DNA of 36,046 nucleotides from Levilactobacillus tujiorum (GCF_012641185.1 NZ_JAAXLK010000026.1:1-36046); one strand, 5' to 3'. Shown: positions 15,222-23,450, numbered from the stretch's first letter. Notes: generated by a model from the sequence alone, not told the origin. Numbers and translations: made by a program.

Positions 15222-15238
15222 TTTACAAGTACGTTACA
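15222..15238 (-). promoter_or_regulatory. Candidate WalR (YycF) box upstream of carboxypeptidase 1
   Basis: Minus strand TGTAAC-GTACT-TGTAAA exactly fits the published WalR consensus TGTWAH-N5-TGTWAH. It lies 101 bases upstream of the start codon of the D-Ala-D-Ala carboxypeptidase at 15339. WalR controls wall hydrolases and related genes in Firmicutes. No binding data; assignment is by pattern only. Confidence 0.5.
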
Positions 15239-15338
15239 GTTACGTTGAATCCTAGAGAAATGGCTGTTTCTGGCAGAAAAGAGTGCTATTCTAACAGTTA
15301 GTTCCCTTAATTATTATGGAATAGGAAGGATTCAACTC

Positions 15339-16511
15339 ATGCAGAAAGCACATCTCAATCGTTATCTCGCGGCGTTTGCTGTGGTTATTACCCTGGGCGG
15401 CGTCATTAGCCCAGCGGTTCCCGTTAACGCGGCCACTCGATACAAGACCGTTAGTACCAAGTCAATCAAGAAAACGGCTTATCACAAGAAGAGTCGGCGC
15501 GGGGCGATCTTCAACAAGACCCACACACGTAAGGTTAGTAACCTTACTGCCCACCCCAACACAACCTGGTATGCGTCTAAGCGGGCCACGTTAAAGCACG
15601 GTAACACCAAAGCTATTTACTTGTACGTGAAGAATGGCAAGGGCAACGTCAAGGGCTGGATTTGGCACAATTACTTGAAGAAAGGCAAGGCGCCCTTTGT
15701 TTTGAGTAAAGCCAAAGCAGCCGTTGCTATGGATGCTAAGACGGGAAAAGTTGTATGGGGTAAGCACGCGAATACGGCGCGACCGATTGCCTCAGTTTCC
15801 AAGCTGATGACGCTATATTTGACGTTGAAGAAGATTGACGGTAAGTCGAGCAATTGGAATCACAAGATTAAGATCAAGAGTCGCGGACTGGTTTCAATGA
15901 GCCGGAGTGCCGCGTGTGGTGGCTTTCATTTCAAATTAAATCACAAATACACGGTGCGTCAGCTGTACTATGCGGCCTTCTTGGATTCATCCAATAACGC
16001 GGCGATTGCGTTAGGACAATGGGTTAGCGGCAGCAATGCCAAGTTTATTCGCAAGATGAATGCACAGGCCAAGTCCTGGAAACTGGGACGGGCGCACTTC
16101 GTCTCCGCTTCCGGATTGGAAAACAGTGATCTACGCGGGTACGGCTATGCTTATGGCAAGGCTAACGCCAATAAGGTGTCGGCTAAGGATGTCGCCCTGA
16201 TTGCCCGGCACCTGATTCGCAGCTATCCGCGGGTTCTGAAGGATGGTAAGATCAAGTCAATGAAGGTTAACGGTCAGACCTGTCACAATTACAATAACCT
16301 TCTGAAGGGACGGAAGTATTACCGGGCCTCATTGAAGGTTGATGGTTTGAAGACGGGATACACGCCGTTGGCAGGTTATTGCTTTGTCGGAACGGGTCAG
16401 AAGTCAGGTAAACATCGAGTAATTACCGTGGTTTTGCACGATGAGAATGAGTTTACGGAGACCAGATCGCTGATGAACCATGCTTACAGCTACCGGAGTA
16501 TGAATGACTAA
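15339..16511 (+). CDS. Secreted D-alanyl-D-alanine carboxypeptidase (S11/DacA family), paralog 1
   Basis: 390 residues. Signal peptide with cleavage likely after PVNA-A (residue ~31). Residues ~34-118 form a Lys-rich SH3-like wall-binding region (KTAYHKK, HPNTTWYASKRATLKHG, VKGWIWHNYLKKGKAPF). The penicillin-binding domain has all three motifs: S152-V-S-K155, S217-S-N219 and K338-T-G340. It trims the terminal D-Ala of peptidoglycan pentapeptides outside the cell. No C-terminal amphipathic anchor helix is seen, unlike classic DacA, so attachment may rest on the N-terminal domain. ATG has AGGAAGG upstream. Repeat C sits between its stop and its terminator. A close paralog follows at 17363. Confidence 0.9.
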   Translation: MQKAHLNRYLAAFAVVITLGGVISPAVPVNAATRYKTVSTKSIKKTAYHKKSRRGAIFNKTHTRKVSNLTAHPNTTWYASKRATLKHGNTKAIYLYVKNGKGNVKGWIWHNYLKKGKAPFVLSKAKAAVAMDAKTGKVVWGKHANTARPIASVSKLMTLYLTLKKIDGKSSNWNHKIKIKSRGLVSMSRSAACGGFHFKLNHKYTVRQLYYAAFLDSSNNAAIALGQWVSGSNAKFIRKMNAQAKSWKLGRAHFVSASGLENSDLRGYGYAYGKANANKVSAKDVALIARHLIRSYPRVLKDGKIKSMKVNGQTCHNYNNLLKGRKYYRASLKVDGLKTGYTPLAGYCFVGTGQKSGKHRVITVVLHDENEFTETRSLMNHAYSYRSMND

Positions 16512-16514
16512 TAA

Positions 16515-17101
16515 CTAACGGTTGAAACTTAAAAAAGTTCTGTAAAGGCCGTGGCATTACGCTTTTGAAAAATAGATAAACAGATAATTTCTGTCGCCTT
16601 GCCGTTCGCCAAATTTGAGCTGGAACGCTGTGGGGAGGACGGCTAGAGCCATAGAGCGGTCTCTAGCCTCGCTTTGACCCGAAGAACACGTGTCAAAGTC
16701 GCCATTTACCAAGAAAACCACTTGGTAAATCCCACGGCTGAGTTCAAATTTAGCTCACTCACGGCTACGTGGTTGTTGTCAGCTACTATTGTCTAAATGC
16801 TGACGTGCCGAGTGTTTAAACCAATTTGTTAATCAAAGGCTAACATAACCGGAGGAGGGTAGAGGTGCAGCCAGCTGTGTCGACGGTGTAAGCCGATTCT
16901 CGGCTTACAGCGTGGGACGTGTTTGAAGATCGGTGAATTTTCGAGCTTCAAGCCGAGCCGGAGGACCGTTTCTCAGGCCGCAGGGGTCCCCACAGCAGGC
17001 GGAATCTCTGCCAGCCGCAGGTGACGGGTTTAGGCTATTTTTCAGACAAAAATCCTGGTCACTTCAGCGTTGGTAATGATTTTGGTCCTTTCAACTTTTA
17101 G
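16515..17101 (+). repeat. Structured bipartite intergenic repeat, copy C (587 bp, most complete)
   Basis: Ends CTAACGGTTGAAA and the inverse of CTAAAAGTTGAAA; flanks CTAATAA (16508-16514) and CTAATAT (17102-17108) suggest a duplicated target. Module 1 (16594-16767) carries the same closing stem and three arms as copy A. The linker has a GTCAGC/GCTGAC hairpin, different in sequence from copy A's. Module 2 (16849-17024) has arm GTAAGCCGA/TCGGCTTAC (perfect 9 bp), arm TTGAAG/CTTCAA, and hairpin GGACC/GGTCC, enclosed by a GGTAGAG..CTCTGCC stem with one wobble. It begins four bases after the stop codon of carboxypeptidase 1. Confidence 0.9.
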
Positions 17102-17138
17102 CTAATATCATGGCAGTTAGGCTAGTTTGGAAAATAAG

Positions 17139-17169
17139 GAGAGTCTGGAGATTTTTCCAGGCTCTTTTT
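17139..17169 (+). terminator. Displaced terminator of carboxypeptidase 1
   Basis: Stem GAGTCTGGA/TCCAGGCTC followed by TTTTTG. It is separated from its gene by repeat C, whose insertion would have moved it ~587 bases downstream. Confidence 0.75.
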
Positions 17170-17263
17170 GGTGTGTTCAGCCCCCACAACCAGTGAGGAT
17201 GCTAAACGTAACCACGGCGAGTAGTTCAGTAGACAAGTGGTGGATTACGATAGAATTACGTCC

Positions 17264-17280
17264 CCAACAAGTAGATTACA
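17264..17280 (-). promoter_or_regulatory. Degenerate WalR-like box upstream of carboxypeptidase 2
   Basis: Minus strand TGTAAT-CTACT-TGTTGG. The first half fits TGTWAH; the second matches only TGTT. It shares 12 of 17 positions with the box upstream of paralog 1 and lies at a similar distance (83 bases from the start codon), so it may be the duplicated, decayed site. Confidence 0.3.
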
Positions 17281-17362
17281 AAGTCGCTGATTCCCTTGTC
17301 GTTGAGGCAATACTCATGCTAGGCTTATATTTAGAGATAAATAAAGAGGGGAATACATACCA

Positions 17363-18529
17363 ATGAGAATTTCAAAAGTTAAGGGCTTCTTACTGGCATT
17401 GCTGTTTGCGGTGACACTAGGCGCCGCTGCCAGTGTGCAAGTGACGGCCGATGCTGCAACTTATACGACGGTGGCGAGCAAGAACGTCAAAAAGACGGCT
17501 TATCACAAGAAGAGTACTAAGGGTGCCATTTATAACCAGGCGCACAATCGGCGGATTGCAACGATGAAGGGCTATCCGAATACGACTTGGTACGTTACCA
17601 AGCAAGCCACGTTTAAGCACGGCAATTCTAAGGGGATTTACTTGTACGTTGCGAACAAGGCCGGCTCCGTTAAGGGGTGGATTTGGCATGGCTATCTGAC
17701 TAAGGGAAAGGCGCCTTTTGGTCTGAAGTACGCGAAGAATGCGGTGGCGTTGGACTACACTACGGGGAAGGCCGTTTGGTCCAAGAGTGCCAATACGCCG
17801 CGGCCAATCGCTTCTGTTTCTAAGATTATGACGCTTTACCTAGTCTTGGATAAGGTCGAAAATGGCTCTGGTAAGTGGACGGATATTGTGAAGACCAGTG
17901 ATCGCGGTCTGGTTGCCATGGGAAATAGTGCCAGTTGTGGGGGCTTTAGATTTTATAGTAACCACAAGTACACAGTTAAAGAACTCTACGATGCAGCGCT
18001 GTTAGATTCATCCAACAATGCGGCGATTGCGCTGGGCCAATGGGTAGCCGGTAGCAATGCTAAGTTTATCAAGATGATGAATGCTCAGGCGAAGAGTTGG
18101 GGCTTAGATCGGGCTAGTTTTGTCTCTGCATCCGGATTGGAAAATAGTGACTTGCAAGCGTTCGGCTACCGATATGGTAAGGCCAACGCTAACATGGTTT
18201 CCGCCAAAGATGTCGCTTTGATTGCCCGTCATTTAATCCAAGATTATCCACGGGTCTTAACGGATGGTTCGGTCGGCTCCAAGAAAGTGAATGGTCAGTT
18301 GTGCTATAACTACAACAACATGTTGCCTGGCCGGAAGTACTACAAGTCTAGCCTGCAGGTTGATGGCTTGAAGACGGGTTATACGCCATTGGCTGGTTAC
18401 TGCTTTGTGGGAACGGGCCAGAAGACGGGCAAGCACCGGGTCATTACGGTAGTCTTGCACGATGAAAATGAATTTACAGAAACGCAATCCCTGATGAATC
18501 ACGCTTACAGTCTGGGAATGAATGCTTAA
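17363..18529 (+). CDS. Secreted D-alanyl-D-alanine carboxypeptidase (S11/DacA family), paralog 2
   Basis: 388 residues, closely similar to the product of 15339-16511 over its whole length. Signal peptide with cleavage near TADA-A (residue ~31); SH3-like Lys-rich region ~34-118; S151-V-S-K154, S216-S-N218 and KTG near 337-339. Divergence is greatest in the signal peptide and around residues 165-200 (GKWTDIVKTSDRGLVAMGN), so substrate handling may differ. ATG 17363 has GAGGGG 11 bases upstream. It has its own terminator at 18542. The pair is a tandem duplication now separated by repeat C and a new leader. Confidence 0.9.
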   Translation: MRISKVKGFLLALLFAVTLGAAASVQVTADAATYTTVASKNVKKTAYHKKSTKGAIYNQAHNRRIATMKGYPNTTWYVTKQATFKHGNSKGIYLYVANKAGSVKGWIWHGYLTKGKAPFGLKYAKNAVALDYTTGKAVWSKSANTPRPIASVSKIMTLYLVLDKVENGSGKWTDIVKTSDRGLVAMGNSASCGGFRFYSNHKYTVKELYDAALLDSSNNAAIALGQWVAGSNAKFIKMMNAQAKSWGLDRASFVSASGLENSDLQAFGYRYGKANANMVSAKDVALIARHLIQDYPRVLTDGSVGSKKVNGQLCYNYNNMLPGRKYYKSSLQVDGLKTGYTPLAGYCFVGTGQKTGKHRVITVVLHDENEFTETQSLMNHAYSLGMNA

Positions 18530-18541
18530 TTAGAACATGGG

Positions 18542-18572
18542 GCCGTTCGGAAGAAATCCGGGCGGCTTTTTC
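18542..18572 (+). terminator. Terminator of carboxypeptidase 2
   Basis: Stem GCCGTTCGGA/TCCGGGCGGC (two G-T wobbles) followed by TTTTTCTTG, 13 bases after the stop codon. Confidence 0.85.
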
Positions 18573-18641
18573 TTGTAGCCGAGGATCAGTAGTCTTGTTG
18601 AAGGACAAAAGTTCCCAAATTACTGAGTGTGGTGATTACTT

Positions 18642-18724
18642 TCGCCTTACTGTTCGCTAAATTTGGGTTTGAGCGCAGTGGGGAGGACGGTCAGAGCCAC
18701 AGCAGGCGGAATCTCTGGCAGCCA
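18642..18724 (+). repeat. Structured intergenic repeat, copy D (deleted remnant)
   Basis: The head of module 1 (CGCCTTACTGTTCGC ... GGGGAGGACGG ... AGAGCCA, 18644-18698) is joined directly to the tail of module 2 (CAGCAGGCGGAATCTCTGGC, 18699-18718, plus AGCC). The joint is at a short shared CCA. Everything between, including all arms, is gone, so this is a deletion derivative and no longer folds as the full copies do. Confidence 0.75.
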
Positions 18725-18851
18725 GAGAGCGGCAATAACCAGCGGTATGACGGGGTTAAAACTATGATTTTATTTGTAAGCGCAATGCGTTGCTCTGGAC
18801 GGAGCGGTCAGGTATGCTGGGGATATATTATTTCTGAAGGAGTGACGAGGG

Positions 18852-19667
18852 ATGCGACCGAAGCTGATTGCAACGGATTTGGATGGCACATTTTTGGATC
18901 AGGCGGGTCACTTTGACACGGCTCATTTTGATGCCCAATTGGCGGCACTGGCGCGTCATGGTATGCACTTCGTCGTGACTACTGGGGATCCGCTAGACCA
19001 CGTACAAGCCTTGTTTGCGCCGCTGAAACAGCGGTCAGCACTGACGTATATCGTGGAAGATGGGGCGCTGACGGTGACGGGCCAGGGGCAGCAGCTACAG
19101 TCGCAGGCGATTGGGCGCACCCAGTGGCAGGAAGCTGTGCGCTGGCTTAAGACGGCACCGGTCATGGCTGGCTGCTTTGTCATTGCGTGTGGCCGAGATC
19201 GTGCGTATATGGAATTAGCGGCGGATAGTCAACGTTTTCACGACTCACAGGCATTTTATCCTAGTCTGACCAGTGTGCCCGATCTCGCGCAGATTGCGGA
19301 TGAGATTCTAAAGATCGACGTCACTTGGCTGAAGACGGACGTCGCACAGCAAGTCGTCGCATTCAATCGTCAATTCCAAAACCAACTTGTTGGAACGAGT
19401 AGTGGACTGGGAGGCATGAATGTGACCTTACCCTTGGTCAGCAAAGCCTCGGCGTTATTAGCGTTAGGTCAGCTTTGGGGGGTTCTTCCTGACCAGATGG
19501 CAGCGTTCGGTGACTCTGGTAATGACCAAGCGATGCTGTCGATGGTGGGCCAAGGTTTTGCCGTAGCTAATGCAGATCCGGCGATTATCACGGGCTCGAT
19601 TCGCCGGTTACCCCTTACCAATCAACAGGGGGCAGTGAGCCAGCAGATCGACGAGTGGTTAGTTTAG
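18852..19667 (+). CDS. Cof-type HAD phosphatase
   Basis: 271 residues. HAD motif 1 ATDLDGTFLD (nucleophile Asp9 and Asp11), motif 2 VVTTGDP, Lys near KASAL, and motif 4 AFGDSGNDQAM, with a C2-type cap between motifs 2 and 3. Cof-type enzymes dephosphorylate small sugar or nucleotide phosphates in the cytoplasm; the substrate is not predictable. In motif 2 the usual TGR is TGD, a small departure. Start ATG 18852 follows GGAG by nine bases. Next gene starts 85 bases downstream on the same strand. Confidence 0.88.
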   Translation: MRPKLIATDLDGTFLDQAGHFDTAHFDAQLAALARHGMHFVVTTGDPLDHVQALFAPLKQRSALTYIVEDGALTVTGQGQQLQSQAIGRTQWQEAVRWLKTAPVMAGCFVIACGRDRAYMELAADSQRFHDSQAFYPSLTSVPDLAQIADEILKIDVTWLKTDVAQQVVAFNRQFQNQLVGTSSGLGGMNVTLPLVSKASALLALGQLWGVLPDQMAAFGDSGNDQAMLSMVGQGFAVANADPAIITGSIRRLPLTNQQGAVSQQIDEWLV

Positions 19668-19752
19668 GTGACTGCCACACTAACTGATTAGCTTGACTGT
19701 CGCGAGTCAACCTCATTGTCGTACAATCGGCAATATTGAGGAGATGGTAACG

Positions 19753-21045
19753 ATGGCCGAGCACACGGGTAAATTGGGACGACATCTCATTGACTTTGAC
19801 ATTAAATTTCGGCGTAATCGACAAATCAACGCAATTTATCACGCGTTGCGTCTGATTTTTCCACTCATCCTAGTGGGAACACTAGCCGACTTTATTAATC
19901 AAACGTGGCTACAGCGCAGTGGCTACTATTATCAAACGTTACATGTCGCTAAATGGGCGTTTCAGCTGAAAATTCTCCGGCAGTACTTGGGCTTGGTAAG
20001 TGCGGGGACGCTAGGATTGACGGCTATTTTAATCACTTTTGCGGTCAGCGTGTATTTAGTGGCGCCAGTCACACCGTTGATTGTCGACCGGTTGATGGCG
20101 GGGATTGTCGCGATTATTGCGTTGAAATCCCTCAATGTCAATCGTCAGTCGGTACTGGGCAATCATCCGGTTCAGTGGCTATCGAATAATTTGGGACTCT
20201 CCGGCATTTTTGTCGGGGTGTTGGTGGGCTTGCTCGTCGGCAACGGGTATCGGTGGTTGCTTAATCATCAGCACGCTACCCAGCGGCGGCTCGAACAAAA
20301 CGTAGGCGGGATTGCCCTGTGGTTACTGGTATTGACGGGTCTCGGGTTTGTCTGGGTAAGTACCCAGACGGTGAGCTTAAACGCGGCTTTGCTGGCGATT
20401 TCTCGGTGGCCCTTTCAGTTGCCGCATGACTTAGGCACCCTTTTAGGCTTCGGCCTGCTGACGGGAACCTGTCAATGGCTGGGCATCTTGGGACCAATTG
20501 CCAGTGTAGGTGGTCAGTCCATTGAAGCCGCTCAGAATTTGGCGGCGGTCTTGGACCATACTGGGTGGCAGATTCCCCATCCCGTGACGTTACACACGGT
20601 GGTCGACGTCTATGCAACGAGTGGGGGGCCAGGGATGGTCTTGGCGTTACTACTCGCGATCTTTTTAGTGCGGCGCAATGTGCGGCAGCGGCGGATGGGG
20701 TGGTATTGTCTCATTCCTACCCTTGGGAATTTTAATGCCCCCTTGTTGATCGGGCTGCCAGTGATCTTCAGTCCAATCCTGTTACTGCCTTTTTTGTTGG
20801 CACCGTTAGCCTGCATTACGCTGAGTTGGGGGTGCCTAGTACTTCACTGGGTACCTGCTGTGGCATATCCCTTAGCCAACGGGACACCGGGAATCTTGCA
20901 GGCCTATTTAGGCACTGGCGGGAGTGGTGCGGCGCTACTCTTATCAGTGGTTGAGCTAGTCCTGAGTACGGCCATTTATTATCCGTTCGTCAAATGGGCA
21001 GGAATTGCGGAGGAGGCGGTCAGTCATGAACCGACGATTTCGTAG
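19753..21045 (+). CDS. PTS EIIC-like membrane permease, orphan (lactose/cellobiose type)
   Basis: About 430 residues with 8-10 hydrophobic segments. The N-terminus (FRRNRQINAIYHALRLIFPLILVGT) matches the start of EIIC proteins of the lactose/cellobiose group, in which an R/K-x-N-R-x-x-x-A-I-x-x-G-x-x-x-x-x-P pattern precedes helix 1. A later segment FNAPLLIGLPVIFSPILLLPF resembles the E-P-I-x-x-G-x-P region, with N-A replacing the usual E-P. No IIA, IIB or HPr gene is nearby, so it may be a PTS-independent or shared permease. I choose ATG 19753, nine bases after GAGGAG, over an upstream TTG (19693) without a ribosome site. Its 3' end overlaps the next gene by 20 bases. Confidence 0.78.
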   Translation: MAEHTGKLGRHLIDFDIKFRRNRQINAIYHALRLIFPLILVGTLADFINQTWLQRSGYYYQTLHVAKWAFQLKILRQYLGLVSAGTLGLTAILITFAVSVYLVAPVTPLIVDRLMAGIVAIIALKSLNVNRQSVLGNHPVQWLSNNLGLSGIFVGVLVGLLVGNGYRWLLNHQHATQRRLEQNVGGIALWLLVLTGLGFVWVSTQTVSLNAALLAISRWPFQLPHDLGTLLGFGLLTGTCQWLGILGPIASVGGQSIEAAQNLAAVLDHTGWQIPHPVTLHTVVDVYATSGGPGMVLALLLAIFLVRRNVRQRRMGWYCLIPTLGNFNAPLLIGLPVIFSPILLLPFLLAPLACITLSWGCLVLHWVPAVAYPLANGTPGILQAYLGTGGSGAALLLSVVELVLSTAIYYPFVKWAGIAEEAVSHEPTIS

Positions 21046-21859
21046 TGTGATTTTTATTGGGCTATTGCTGCTATTACTGTGTGTACCGGGCTTCTTATGG
21101 CGGCCACAGCAGCGGGCCAGCGTTGAGGAAGCTTATCGTAGTCAGATGGCGCCGGTCTTCTTAGTCCCAGGCTCCAGTGCGACTCAGGACCGCTTCAACG
21201 ATCTAGTCAGTGGTATCAATCAGAAGACGCCGCATCAACACAGCCTGTTGCGGGTGGAAGTGATGATGGATGGGACTTTGAAATATACAGGTAGTATTCG
21301 GGCGAATGATACCCAGCCGATCGTCGTCGTGGGCTTTGAGAACCACCATGATGGCTATGCCACGATTAAAAAGCAGGCAAAGTGGTTCACCATTGCTTTC
21401 AAGGCCTTGCAGAAGACCTATCACTTTAATCATTTTTCGGCGATGGGACACTCCAATGGTGGCTTAGTCTTGACGATGTTTCTTGAGGACGATCTGGCCG
21501 GGACCAAGGCCCATGCCGATCGGTTGCTGACCATTGCGTCGCCGTTTAATCTAGAAGAATTCGATCAAAATGTGGACACGCCGTTGTTTAAGCAACTCAG
21601 TGCTGGACGTAAACAGCTGCCCAAAGAGCTGACCGTCTACTCAATCGCTGGCAGCGAAGGTTACTCGGGGGATGGCATTGTGCCGTTTGATAGTGTTAAC
21701 CGTGGTAAGTTGATTTTTCAGGGTCAAGTCAAGCATTTCACGCAGATGACGGTGACCGGTGCGAACGCCAATCACGCTGATCTACCGGAGAATCAGCAGA
21801 TTATTACGCTCATTCGCCAAGACCTTTTAGCATCGCATGGTTCACTTCATGGCCAGTAA
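21026..21859 (+). CDS. DUF915-type alpha/beta hydrolase, membrane-anchored or secreted, paralog 1
   Basis: 277 residues. N-terminal hydrophobic segment (residues 7-24) acts as anchor or signal. The oxyanion strand FLVPGSSAT (45-53) precedes the long cap; the nucleophile elbow GHSNGG places Ser143; an acid in DGIVP and a C-terminal His in ANHADL complete a likely triad. DUF915 proteins are surface hydrolases common in lactobacilli; substrate unknown. ATG 21026 has GGAGG seven bases upstream inside the EIIC gene, so translation of the two is coupled. A second, distant paralog is encoded at 26360-27112. Confidence 0.88.
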   Translation: MNRRFRSVIFIGLLLLLLCVPGFLWRPQQRASVEEAYRSQMAPVFLVPGSSATQDRFNDLVSGINQKTPHQHSLLRVEVMMDGTLKYTGSIRANDTQPIVVVGFENHHDGYATIKKQAKWFTIAFKALQKTYHFNHFSAMGHSNGGLVLTMFLEDDLAGTKAHADRLLTIASPFNLEEFDQNVDTPLFKQLSAGRKQLPKELTVYSIAGSEGYSGDGIVPFDSVNRGKLIFQGQVKHFTQMTVTGANANHADLPENQQIITLIRQDLLASHGSLHGQ

Positions 21860-21895
21860 CGTGTAAACTAGAAGGTATATGGAGGACGAAAACGA

Positions 21896-22711
21896 ATGAT
21901 AAAAATGATTGCGCTCGATCTAGATGAGACATTGTTGAACACCGATAAAACGATTAGTGAAGAGAATGCCGCGACCCTGCGGAAATTACACGAGGCGGGA
22001 GTCAAGGTGGTCTTATGTACTGGCCGCCCGATCAACGCCATCTGGGGTTACCTGGAACAACTCGGGTTAACGACCAGTGAAGACTACACGATTACCTTCA
22101 ATGGGGCGTTGGTTATTCAAAACACCACTAAGGAAGCGCTCGCTCAAAGTGGATTGAGTAAGCATGATTTTCAACCCCTACACGCGTTTGCCAACGACCA
22201 TGGCTACCCCTTAGATATCTTGGACTTTGACCAAGTCTATCCGATTGCGGATTTGACGCCATCGGTTTACCAGCACATGTTGAAGGCGCCAATGGACTTT
22301 GTCAGCACGAAGTTCGTGGATTTACCAGATCATCTGTTCAGCAAGGCAGTCATGGCAACGGATGCTGACGTCTTAGATCAAGTTGTCAGTCGTTTGACCC
22401 CAGAACTTAAAGAAACGTACCACGTTGTCCGGTCGCAGCCTAAGATTTTGGAATTCTTGGCAGCGGACATGGATAAGGCAGTGGGCTTAGGTCAGTTGTT
22501 GACGCATTTTGGCTGGGACTTCAGCAATCTGATGGCCTTTGGCGATGCCGAAAACGATCTGGGAATGATTAAAGCCGCCGGAGATGGCGTGGCGATGCAA
22601 AACGGTCAACCAGAGATCAAGGCGGCCGCAGATCACGAGACCCCAACCACGAACAACGAAGCCGGGGTCGCTAAATATTTACAACAGCGGTTTGAAGATA
22701 TTCTAGCCTAA
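21896..22711 (+). CDS. Cof-type HAD phosphatase (YidA-like)
   Basis: 271 residues with HAD motifs LDLDETLLNTD (Asp8 and Asp10), LCTGRP, Lys near DKAVGL and FGDAENDLGM. The C2 cap lies between. Family members such as YidA hydrolyse sugar phosphates. In this copy motif 2 is the standard TGR, unlike the paralog at 18852. ATG 21896 has GGAGG ten bases upstream and follows the hydrolase by 36 bases, so it may be co-transcribed with the EIIC-DUF915 pair. Confidence 0.9.
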   Translation: MIKMIALDLDETLLNTDKTISEENAATLRKLHEAGVKVVLCTGRPINAIWGYLEQLGLTTSEDYTITFNGALVIQNTTKEALAQSGLSKHDFQPLHAFANDHGYPLDILDFDQVYPIADLTPSVYQHMLKAPMDFVSTKFVDLPDHLFSKAVMATDADVLDQVVSRLTPELKETYHVVRSQPKILEFLAADMDKAVGLGQLLTHFGWDFSNLMAFGDAENDLGMIKAAGDGVAMQNGQPEIKAAADHETPTTNNEAGVAKYLQQRFEDILA

Positions 22712-22792
22712 CGGTGGTGATCCTTTGCAATTTTGGGCATTTAATGGCACCATTAAGGGTATACTGAGTGGATTTTAAGGAGGAGTATGGTC

Positions 22793-23443
22793 ATGAAACG
22801 TTTATTGGTTAAGTTAGGACTAGTCGTAATGGCAATGGGAACTTTAGGTGGCGTCGTTGCCCCTAGCGTTTCGGCTAGTGCTGCCAAGAAACCAACGATC
22901 AACAATACCGATCTAAAGCGCTACTACAAGAATGCCAAGTCCAAGACGGCGTTTTATTTCAAGACGTACAAGTCGGGCGGTAAGACGGGCACGATGTTAA
23001 TTTTTGGTGATTTTGGCTCAACCCCCAATGTGAAGTACGGGGTTCCCACGGCACGGAAATTAAGCAAGAATGGGCAAACGCTGACAACGAAGTATAAGCT
23101 GATTCAATTCAAGACGGCAAATAACAAGACAACCACGTCACTGACCAAGAAGACTTATACCTTTAAGTTAACCAAGAAGTCCAGCACCAAGTTTACCGCT
23201 AAGATTGCTGGGACCAAGGCCAACCGTCGTTTAGCAACGACTGGTAAGACCTACACGTACACGAAGACCAAGAAGAGTCCAGCTGCAGCTTACAGTAAGA
23301 AATATGTTAAGCCAGTATTGTACAAGCAGTACATGAAGGCGTTCGAATCATTAACGGCAGAAAAACAAAAGAAGTTCGCCAATGAATATGCGAATAAGGG
23401 CGTTAAAACTATGACAAGTAACTTCAATTACAAAGTTAAATAG
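22793..23443 (+). CDS. Secreted, strongly basic protein of unknown function (216 aa)
   Basis: Signal peptide of about 30 residues (MKRLLVKLGLVVMAMG..., likely cut after SASA). The mature part is very rich in Lys and Thr, with strand-like repeats (KLTKKSSTKFTAKIAGTKA; KTYTYTKTKKSPAAA) and a helical C-terminus (FESLTAEKQKKFANEYANKG). No cysteine and no cell-wall anchor motif. The high positive charge suggests binding to teichoic acids or peptidoglycan (inference). ATG 22793 has AAGGAGG nine bases upstream; an ATG two codons earlier is too close to that site. Its own terminator follows. Confidence 0.8.
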   Translation: MKRLLVKLGLVVMAMGTLGGVVAPSVSASAAKKPTINNTDLKRYYKNAKSKTAFYFKTYKSGGKTGTMLIFGDFGSTPNVKYGVPTARKLSKNGQTLTTKYKLIQFKTANNKTTTSLTKKTYTFKLTKKSSTKFTAKIAGTKANRRLATTGKTYTYTKTKKSPAAAYSKKYVKPVLYKQYMKAFESLTAEKQKKFANEYANKGVKTMTSNFNYKVK

Positions 23444-23450
23444 TCCCTTT

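Noticed and set aside
10084-17101. CRISPR array made by the intergenic repeats
   Set aside because: The repeats are ~500 bp, irregularly spaced and on both strands, with no short unit or spacers and no cas gene.
16515-17101. Identity of the repeat with ROOL or GOLLD giant RNAs of lactobacilli
   Set aside because: Length is comparable but the copies are multiple, bordered by inverted repeats and built from two modules; I cannot see the defining motifs of those RNAs. A covariance-model search would settle it.
17127-17366. 79-aa open frame between repeat C and carboxypeptidase 2
   Set aside because: It runs through the terminator at 17139-17169 and the leader of the next gene, has no ribosome site and no protein-like composition.
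18775-18790. CcpA cre site upstream of the HAD phosphatase (TGTAAGCGCAATGC)
   Set aside because: It misses the terminal CA of the consensus and is not symmetric enough to report as a site.
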